The position numbers and the translations under genes are program-made. Of a stretch of 64,000 nt of DNA, positions 19,801 to 30,771 are shown piece after piece. Every line of letters begins with the position of its first letter. Positions within the stretch are counted from its first letter, which is position 1. The stretch is from Channallabes apus (lineage: Eukaryota; Chordata; Actinopteri; Siluriformes; Clariidae), in NCBI GenBank assembly GCA_030522415.1, contig CM060112.1, positions 10,927,001 through 10,991,000 on the forward strand. Direction: 5' to 3'. The notes under the pieces are model-generated. The model was not told the DNA's origin. It was given only the letters and a program-made list of their open reading frames with translations, and made no database searches.

Positions 19801-22800
19801 ATTTTCATCAATGCAAATGACAGTCAGTATAATTTTCTAGGCATCAACCATTAGGGTATAATTAAAATTTTATTGAACAAACCTCCTAATGATAACAATA
19901 TTTATTTAAAATGTAAAAAACTGAAAACACACTGTTCCAAATTATGATGCACAACAGAGTTAAAACATTTTATATGTTGTAAAGAACTGAAAATGGGCTT
20001 TTGTTGAATTTGCAGCATTAGGAGGTCATATTTAAAGAAATCAAAAGCTATTTCAATCAAAAACATCCTAACAGTGCTACATGTTACATCTTAACATACT
20101 GTAGGACCCCTTCTTTAATATCACCTTCACAATTCTTGCATCCTTTGAACTTGTGAACTTTGGACAGTTTCTGCTTGAGTTTCTTTGCGGGATGTCAGAA
20201 TAGCCTCCCAGAGCTGCTGTTTTGATGCGAACCGCCTCCCACCCTCGTAGATCTTTTGAGGATCCTCCAAAGGTTCTCAATGGGGTTGAGATCAGGTGAG
20301 GATGGTGGCCACACCATGAGTTTCTCATCTTTTATGCCCATAGCAGCCAATGACACAGAGGTTTTCTTTGCAGCATGAGATGGTGCATTGTCGTGCATGA
20401 AGATGATTTTGTTACAGTTCTTCTTTTTGCACCATGGAAGAAAGTGGTCAGTCAATATACTTTACAGAGGTCATTTTCACATCTTCAGGGACCCTATAGG
20501 GGCCTACCAGCTCTCTCCCCATGATTCCGGCCCAAAACAAGACTCCGACACCTCCTTGTTGATGTCGCAGCTTTGTTGGGACTTGGTGGCCATCCACCAA
20601 CCATCCACTACTCCATCCATCTGGACCATCCAGGGTTGCACGACACTCATCAGTAAACAAGACTGTTTAAAAACTTGTCTTCATGTATGCCAGGGCCCAC
20701 TGCAACCGTTTCTGCAAGCCTTTAAAGGATCCTACACCTTGAGGTGCGCGGGACTCCAGAGGCACCAGTAGCTTCAAATACCTGTTTGCTGCTTTGTAAT
20801 GGCATTTCAGCAGCTGCTCTCTTAATCCGATGAATTTGTCTTGCAGAAACCTTCTTCATTCTGCCTTCATCTGCACGAACCTGTCTGTGCTCCGAATCAG
20901 CCACAAATGTCTTCACAGTATGACGATCACGCTTAAGTTTTCATGAAATATCTAATGTTTTTATACCTTGTCCAAGGCATTGCAATATTTTAGGCTTTTC
21001 GGCAGCAGAGATCCTTTTTCTTTCCCATATCGCTTGAAACCTGTGGCCTGCTTAATAATGTGGAACAACCTTCTTCAGTACTTTTCCTTTAATTGTCCTC
21101 ATCTGGCGAACTAATTATCACACGTGTCTGAGATTCATTTCAGTGACCCAAAGAGCCCTGAGACACAACACCATCCATGAGTTTCATTTAAAAACTAAAC
21201 ATTTAATGTTTATGACACTTACATCCAATTTGCATAATAATTTGGAACGCGGTGTAAGCATTCTATGTAACACATGCTGCTGAGATTCTTACTGTAAGTC
21301 TGAATTTTATCCTCTGAGTCCTTCAGGTAGATGGTGTAGTGTTTCAGACAGCCTCCTCTCTTCTCCATAGAGATGTTGTTCCATTTGACTTCCACGCTGT
21401 CACTCTTCAGAACAATGCTAGGTTCGGGACTCTGTAGTGGAGCTGCGGGTTCAAACACACCATCAGTTTCGAGCCTGTCTACTCATCTGACTTCAAGATT
21501 AAAGGAGAGACTCTCTCACCTGTCTGCCAGGTAGAGATCCCCGTGAAGATGACTTTTTTTGTTTCGGATGAGTGCAGATAGACCACGGCACCTTCATAGC
21601 ACTGTGAGGGCTGCAAACCTGCAAACACATGGCACATTAAGAGACAGTGAGACAGAAAGAAAGTGAGAGAAAACTCATTAACTTGCACTTTTAGTCAAAA
21701 TGTGACCTGTTCGTTTTCTAATCAAATGCTATATCGGACAAGTTCCATGACAGAAGGTTTTTTTCCTAGGCGTTAAACATCTGGCCACCAGGCACGAGAT
21801 CTAGTCTCTGATATTCCACTAGGGGGCAAAAGAGAGCAATAAAACAAAGGTCATGAACTCAGATTAGTCAGTCACTCATTGTCTGTACCGCTTTATCTTG
21901 TATACAGTGTCGCAGGGGTCTGGAACCTACCCCAGTAGACATAAGGCATGAGGTGGGGTACACCCTGGACAGGGTGCCAATCTATCATGGGGCACACACC
22001 CTCATATTCACACACTACGGACAATTTGGGAACGCCAATTAGCTTTTTGTGCATGGGAAGAAAACTGGAGCACAGACCTGAGGCGGGAATCGAACCCAGA
22101 CCCTGGAGGTGCAAGGTGACAGTGCTAACCATTAATCCAGGGTCTACCTGTACAGGATAAGCGGTATATTTATGAAGAATGAGTGAGGGTGAGAGTAAAG
22201 CAAAATAATTTTGCAAATAGCGTCACATGGTGGCTTAGTGTTTGACATCATTGCCTCGCACCTCCAGGATTGGGGTTCGAATCTCACCCCCAATCTGTGT
22301 GCATGTTCACCGTCTAATATCATTTATTATGCAGGTCCATTTTTGATCCTCATGGTGGAATCGATTATCCAAATTCAAGAATAATATTTCTATATGTATA
22401 TATATGACCATATTCCTCTAAGTCCTTTGAGGGAACCACTCTGATAACCACCTGCACGCTAAAACAACCATTTACCGCTTTTCCTTCAAAAACATCCTTT
22501 TACACCTACTGACCAGTAATGATTGTTGTGTTCAGGTCCCTTCCCACTCGGATCCACTGAAGTGCAGGTTTCCGACTCGCATCAAACCACTCCACCAAGA
22601 CCTCTGTCACCGGGTCCGCACCGTCACGGCTTGGCCAGGAGAGGGCGACACTGTGATTACTCACCACGGTGTGCGACACGTGGTATGGAGATTTGAGAAT
22701 TTCTGTAGAACCATAAGATTACAGCAGCCTGGTTAGGTTTCTCTGAAATCCTGAAATGTGTAAGTGTTATCCAATGCGCTGTTCAGTTATAAAAGAGTCG

Positions 22801-24561
22801 ACATGTTTCTCAATAGTTCAACGTATAAATCACAGACAATTCTGTTATCAGCTTTCCTGAGTCGCGTAAAGTGTTTTCTTATATACTTGATGCATTCGCA
22901 GATGTATACAGATGTGCGCTGTATTTTCAATCAGGAGGCGTGTTGTAGGTTCGACCTACCTATAGGCTGCAGCTGAATGAACCGGGCAGGAGACTGGCCT
23001 TTTGAGTTTTTCGCAGAAATAGACACGTTGCAGGGAAAACAGGACACGTTGATGGTGTTTCTGGGAAGAGTGGTCGTGTTCCTGGTTCCATTTCCAATCA
23101 CGGTCACGGTGTACTCCAGGATCTTTCCTCTGGCTTCTGATTTCTTCAGCTCCTAATTAAAAAACCGAAGCGGTTCGTCGATTTCCTTTAAAGCTTTTTT
23201 TTTTTTTTTTTTTGTAAGCAGATACTTTAACAGAGTGATTATGAGGATGCAGATGGCAGGATGTGCGTCACTTTTTTTTATAACATGTGAAGTGATGGGG
23301 GGGCGGGGGTCGTGTGGCGGTCTGGAGCATCTGCCGGTATGTGCTGGGTGTTGGACGTAAAGATGTTTAATATGTGCACAGACGGTGTGTAATACTTACT
23401 GTCCAAGATATCTGGAAGGACTTGGTGCCTTCCCGGGTGGATTCTTCAATATACCACGCATCAAGCATCGCTACAGGAGCTGAATGAAAAAAAACAAATG
23501 TAGTTATTACTTTAGTCTAGATGATGTAAACACGTTTTTTTTTAAATAAGGCAGTTTTATGGACAGTAGCACACTGGATACAGAGTCTATACTGGGAATA
23601 CTGGGAATGCAAAAAGTACAAAGTAGGAATGGTAGACCTGGGTTAGCGTGCACACACACACACACACACACACACATGCACTTTCAGACCATGGGCCAAT
23701 TCAAAGTAGCCATTTTACTCACTTGCCTGCTTGTGTCAAATGTAATGGGACTGGAAATCCCAGAGGAAACCCAAATCAAACTTTACTAATAGCCAGTAAT
23801 CCACAATAAGGGACACTGAAGCTGTGAAGTAGCAATGCTACCTGCCACATCATTGAATTTTATTATTATTATTGTTATTATACTAGAAATAATAATAAGA
23901 ATAATAAGTGACCAGTTAATCTTAAATACATCTAGCGACATTCTTTCTCATGCAAACAACCTCAAAAGACAGAAGAAGCACCTCCTCCACCTCCAGCTCC
24001 ACGTACGATGCTGACACGACACGCGTTTCACTTCTGACCCAAAAAAGAAAAATCGAAAACCTACATCAGACGCTTTCCGCGCTTATCTATCACCATCAAG
24101 CATCTCTGTGTCTCTTTCCATTACACGCCCCGGCCCTGAATTCACCATCAACTAAAACAGCTATGCTTTAAATGACTCAAGTCATCGAACAAACTTCCCA
24201 ATGGAGTTCTAATCGAACAAACAAGTCTAAAAGTAGGTTTTCAATCACCACCTTCTTCATCGGTCTTGCCGTAGACGCGGGTCCACTCGCTCCACAGGCC
24301 TCTCGTCGCGCCGAATTTCCATCTGACCTCGAATGTGTAGGTGCTGTACGGGTTCAGCGATGGTATAGTCCAGTTCGTCTGGAAATTCGAGTTCTGGACA
24401 GGGATACAATGAAAAAAAAAAAAAGATTTTCGTCACACTTAAGAATGATTAAGATTCATTATTACACTCAACACACAGTGTATCATGTGATTACAGTATG
24501 TCAGGGCAGAAAAAATAATGTTCGCTGCATGTCTTCTGCATGCAGAGATTTGTGGTTTAAT

Positions 24562-24601
<40 letters not shown>

Positions 24602-27600
24602 ATTTCAAATGCAATCCGATTAGAAATAAATTAGCTTTCTCATCCAATCCAATGTTCAATTACAAGCTAGCGGAACAGTGCATTCCGTGCAACAGTGTTA
24701 TCATGAAACCAGTAATATATGCGCCCAGATTAACTTTAAAGTAATGGAAAAACATTATAAAAATGGACAAATCTAATGTGAGGCGGAAAAATCACTTTGG
24801 CCTGATGTTGGTTTATTCCCGAAAACGTCATATTCTGAACTGTTTCGCGCGTCGCGCAGCCTGTGAAGTGGCTTTAACACTAGCAAAATCTCTACGATAA
24901 ATACGCATAAATAAATTGGCCAACAGCTTGTGAATGATAAGAATTGAGAATTCAGTAGCGAGGTGGTAAACATGCCTATAAATATTGCACCACAGGCTGC
25001 AACTAAGGTACATAAAACACACCTATTAAGTTTAGTTTCAGTTTAGTTTTGAAACAGTTTCTCAGTCACATTTCCTCTTTGCTGAAGTTCTGCACTGTTC
25101 GAGCGTCATGGCTCGAGGATGTAACACCGCTATTATTGTCATGACACTTTCTTTTTTGTTTTTCCTGTTCGCAGTGTATAAATACTTCGCTGGATAATCT
25201 GATAGTGGAAATGTAGTCTTTTTTTGTTTGTTGGTTTTTCAACTTTTGTTTTTCGAACTTGGCGCAGACATTAAGAAAAAATAAACAAAACAAAAATGAA
25301 ATGATGAAACGACTCCCAATCATTTCTTTCATACAGTGCAAAAGGTCTGGCAGTTGTGTCACACCAGGAGGATTGCGAAAACCCCTTGACATTTATCTGT
25401 CTAGTTCTGAATCAGCCCACAAAAGGTTTGTAATCTACAAACTCATCGGATCAGTAGTTTTGTGGGTTGCCAGTAAGTCAGTGGTTTAATGCACTCCTCT
25501 CTGGATTTGTTTGAAGCCGGTAAATGCGTTCATTCATGTGTTGGAAGAAAAAGAGTAGAGGTACATAAGCGTAAATACAACTGGTTACATTATCATACTG
25601 CTCAATATACGTATTAAGAAGAAATAAAGAAGAGTCCTGGTTTGACTCGAACGCCCTTTATACACTGTTTACTGTTCAGTAGTTTTTTTTCAGGGTTAAT
25701 ACGAGAACTACAGTAAGGAAGCTTGAGCGCTACAGCTAACCGGCCTCTAGTACCCCTTATAACCTCACTTAGACTTAGCGTTGTACATTATATATACAGT
25801 ACATACTGTATTCTTTCATTTTTCTTGTACACTGAAGACATGTAGATTTTATCTGAGATCAAAAGATGATCACGCAACAATAGATCAGAATATCAGGTTT
25901 CGTTTCCTTATCTTTATCCCCTAGAGCGGATAATGGCAGAGCGCCCACATTTAGGGCGAGCAAAAGTAATGGAACAGAAAGCCTTGAAGTAAATAGCACA
26001 TAATATTTGGTTGCACATCTTTTCCTATCAATAACTGCACCAAGTCAGTGATCCACCGATATCATGTGTTGAACTCTTCTTATGTGATGTTTTTCCTGTT
26101 TTGTACCACAGATTTTTTTCTCTGCTGTTTATTTTCAGTCTGCCTTTAGGTTCCTCTTTAAGAGCTGAAATGCTGCTCAAGTCAAAGTCAAGATGCATTT
26201 TAGTGTTAAGGTCTGGTGATTGATATGGTCAGTCTAAAACCTTCCGCTTTTCTCGCCTCATACAATCGTTTGCTCTGTTGGTAGTGTGTTTTAGATCGTT
26301 GTCTTGCTGCATGATGAAGCTGACTGCATGCAGTTCTCTGTAACTTGTTAGATAATGTTTCTGAAAGCTTCTGCTACCATCATGAGTAATATTATCATTA
26401 AATATCAGTGAGTCAGTTCCAGAAGCAGTCATGCGAACCCAAGCCATGAAGCTGCCTCTACCGCTGTGATGCTGCCCGCATCCTCCACCATGTGATGTTG
26501 CTTAAATATTAAGCTGGTAAATATTCCTTATTGGGGGGAACATTTATCACAGGTAGCATCACATCGTACTTGGCCGTGAGTGATCACGACCATTTTATTC
26601 TCTACCTAATTCATCATCACCTTAGGTAATCTTGCAGAATTTTGTGGCTTAGTTCTTTATTCCTTTGTGAATGCCATTCTTTACATTACATCGACTTCAT
26701 GGCTACTGAATCAACCTTCTGGTTTCTAATTTATGAGCAACATTTTTTTGTGATTTCTACTCGTAGCCAATTCCCATGTGTCATTGCGGCTCTCTCAATT
26801 AAGACTACACGTGGCAACCAGGGTGGATGAAGATTATCATGTGTTTCCTCCGGGTAATGTTCCACACTTGTCAACCTCAGAGCTTTAGAACAGCTCACCT
26901 ATGCACCATTGGGAGCGGCGTAACACCCTCGGAGGATAGCGCTATCCGCTTCATTCAGTTGCATAAGAGCACTAGAATTCGTTCCACTCCTCCCCTCTTA
27001 GAGAGCTCAGCCAATCGGTTCTCTCTAGGCTCCCGGCTGCGGGAGGCTACAGCATCACCCAGGATTTGAATGTCCGGATAATAGGGAAAGCTTTAGGTGT
27101 TTCTTCATGGCTCTCACAATGTTTCTATTATGACCTTCTGCTGCTGTTTTCATGGTCAGCCTGGTCGATGTATGGTTCTTAAAATACTAAAGTGCATTCA
27201 TTTTTTTTGTGCATTCCAATTTGTCAGATTTTTTCCCTATTTTCTCAGGTTTAAAATGCCTTGTTTGTTCTCATAGATAGCTTTCTGGTCTTCATGATGA
27301 TGGGCTCCATCAAAGAATAGGCATTCAGAGATATAGTGTGTATGTTTAAACAATTAACCTAACATGGCACACCTGGGAATTAGGGAAAAATAAACTCCTG
27401 TCTTTCACATGTTCCAGTATTTTTGTCAACTTCTCTCGGTTCAAACAAAATGTGCCATGACCTAAGCTGTTTAACATGAACAACTAAGACTTAACTTAAT
27501 GCTGAAATTCTGATCTATCATCCTGAATTTATCTTTTGATTTATCTTTCGACACAAATGTGCCCGGCAAAAACAGAAGAACTTTGCCGTTTGAATACATT

Positions 27601-30600
27601 CAAAGTGGATGTATAGCTTCCGAACTCACAAAAGACACTTTAATGAAATGAAAATTCAGCAACTAAAAGTGCTGGCACTGCTGCAGGAAGCTGCTCCTGT
27701 GATAGGTTTATTAAATGACTCACTCTTGACTTCTTATTCCCCAACACACAAAATGACATGCCTTCAGTTGCTGTATAACTACGTTACTTGAGAATCAGAT
27801 AAACAATGCGGTGGCTTCATATTTAAATAGATGTTGATATTTACTTGGAAATGTAAAATAATTTTGATTATTATTATTATTTTTAACTCTTTAACTGGTT
27901 CTCTGAATCCGGGCCCACGGCTTCTCAAAATGCTGCGGTTTTTGAATAAAGACAATTCACTTATGCGTGCATGAAAGAAACCTCTTTACTTTTTAAATTT
28001 GTCCTGATTAAACCAAAATAGTGCTCTGATGTGCTTCAAGTGCATGTAAATTGCAAAAGATCATTTGCAAAACCATCACGAATCAGACATGTCAGCATTA
28101 CAGGTCCTGATTTGAAATGATGTGTTACATGTATACATACACTGAGTGAGACGGTGCTCCAGCTGTCCTGGTTTTCTCTGTATCGGATCTCTACCAGCTG
28201 GACGTTTTGCGTGTTGTCCGGATAGAGCCAGCACTGTCTTGAGGAACAGTTCACATTCGTGATTTTGGGGATCAGCGGCTTAACTGTACATAGAAAGAGG
28301 TGGGATGATGAGTATGGGAACATAGTGCATTATCTTACAACTTACAATTTTAGGACAGGGTTCTTTCCCTTTTCTATATCTTCTCAATATCTTATCATTA
28401 CCCAGTGTTCTTATAATATTCGCTATAACCTGGAATTCAATCTGACTTCTTTCTAACCTTATCAGTACCTGGAAAACTCTAAGTACACATATTGCTTCCT
28501 GCTTCATTGGTTGATATTTAGCATTATTTTGTGCGTGCTCAAGAAGATTATACATAGATATTAGAAATGTATGAGGGCCGTTCAAGTCAAACTGGGACTT
28601 TTGATTGTGCAGAATAACAGAACACAGTTTATGCACAATCAAAAGCCCTGGGCTGACTTGAACGCCCCTTGAAATGATTAAAACTACTGATTACACTTTA
28701 TTTAGGAGTAGTGTTCATGGGCAACCATAGACATACACTAACATTTTTATTTTGCCAATTAACCTCATTTGATGAGTATAGTCCTATGTGTATTAGGATA
28801 AATTTTTCCTGATGGTGACTGTAATAACTTTTTTTTCCATATGTCCTCTGTGAGACAATTAAAGTAAAGGACTTTTTGTCCTTAAAGGACAAATTTAATA
28901 TTTTCATGAAACATATGATTGAAAAACACTATGATGTCCCAACATGGACAGACAAAAATGACTTTAATGAACAAAGAAATTACTCCGGGTTATAATAAAA
29001 AAGTTATTAACCTTATAACAAGAATAATCTTTCATAATGGAAATAGTTTTTATGTAAACTACTGTTTGTCACTTTGTCACAAGGGACTTCTGTAGCTGTC
29101 ATGTAACTACACTTGTCAAAAAAAAAAAGGGTTTGGTTTGTCCTCTGAGACAAGAAAACTGCCAAAGAGCGATACCCCATGAGGAAGGAAACACTTAACT
29201 CCCCCATAACCTTTTAACCTGTAAGCGTGCATGAACACCACCCTCCATTAAAGTCTTACGCAACCCAATCTGACACAACAATTGAAAATGACCAAAGCGA
29301 ACTATTGTAAAACTACTTCACCTATCTCATTCAGCGTGAAGCTGAGGACGGCGGAGTTCGCAGAGTTGAGACTGTTTCTAGCCTGAACCCACACCGAGAA
29401 CTTGCGTTCTGAGCCCGAGATAGGAAACACAGCCGAATGGGTCCCGTCGTGGACTGGAACACTTTCATATCTTACCGACGGTTCTCCTTGTACCCTGCAA
29501 AAAAAAAAAAAAAACAGTGTAACTCCTGTTAGTAATGATGCAGAAATCCAGACTGAGAGGGATATGAAAGTGTTTGCGTGTGCTCATCCACAGTGGACCT
29601 GATCACTTACAGTACATGTCCTAAATCATTTCAGATACTGACCCAAAGGTCCTACCGGGAAAAAGGAATCATTACTAACCACAGGTTTGACGTGGTCTTG
29701 ATGTGCGTTTCTCTTCCTGTTTTCCATGTGCAGGTTACGTTGCCATATTCTCCTTCCTGAATGCATGTGAGGTTCTGTGGAACTGCAGGTGGATCTGAAA
29801 ATAAAATGAAATACAGTACACATACATGTACCTGTATGTAAGCATGTATCTCTATATACATATGTATGTGTCTATATGTTTCTATGCAGGTGTGTGTATG
29901 TGTGTAAACATTTGTATTTGTCTCCATATTCATAAATGTTTATGTGTATGCACATGTGTATATGTATGTTTATGTGCGTATGTGTAATTGTGTATATACA
30001 CGTCTGTGTGTGCACATGTGCATGAGTGTGTATGTGTATATACAGTACTATATGAGTAAGTATGTCTCCATACTATGTGTGTGTACACAACTCTATATCT
30101 TTATGTCTATGTATGCATATTTGTCTTTGTTTATATAAATGTCTGTGTCATATGACCATTTCTATATATATTTATAGATATATAGTTATATATACTGTAT
30201 ATGGGTATGTGCATGTCTATTTTTGTGTACATGCTTGTGTATGTAAATGTAAATGTATTTAGATTTTTGATTGTGCGTTTGTTTGTTTGTTTGTATTTGT
30301 GTTTATGTGTGTATGTGTGTACATCATGCTGGTTTTCACAGCCTCCACCCTATTACCGTACTGCTGCACTAGCCTATTTTTAATCCTGTTTTTTACCAGC
30401 AGGTTTTCGGTTCACATACTGTAACAGTCATGTAATATTTAAAGCCTGGAATCCACATCGCTGAGCCGTAAATAACATTTTCACTCTGAAACCATCCTCA
30501 CACTAAACTTCTTTATTATATAAGAAGGGATGGATGTTCAAGCAACAGTTTTGGTCATTAGGATTTTTACTCGCCCCACCATCTATCACCAGTCATAAGT

Positions 30601-30728
30601 TTGGAGACACCTTGCAATCTTTTATTTGTTCCTGATTTTTATTTCTTTCTACACTGTAGATTATCTCCTTTAAACAGTTGATATTGAGATGTGTCTGCTA
30701 ATTATGCTCTGTAAAGCCTTAGGTGCTG

Positions 30729-30771
<43 letters not shown>

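Noticed and set aside
21219..21292. Extension of il12rb2 exon 11 into the transposon end
   Set aside because: The open frame continues by chance; the consensus GTAAGA donor at 21292 keeps phase with exon 12.
24172..24744. 190-residue plus-strand frame
   Set aside because: Antisense to il12rb2 exon 6 and includes a CA repeat; low-complexity product.
29652..30383. Several frames rich in Cys, Val, Tyr and Met
   Set aside because: Produced by TG/TATG repeats; only 29680-29794 on the minus strand is an exon.
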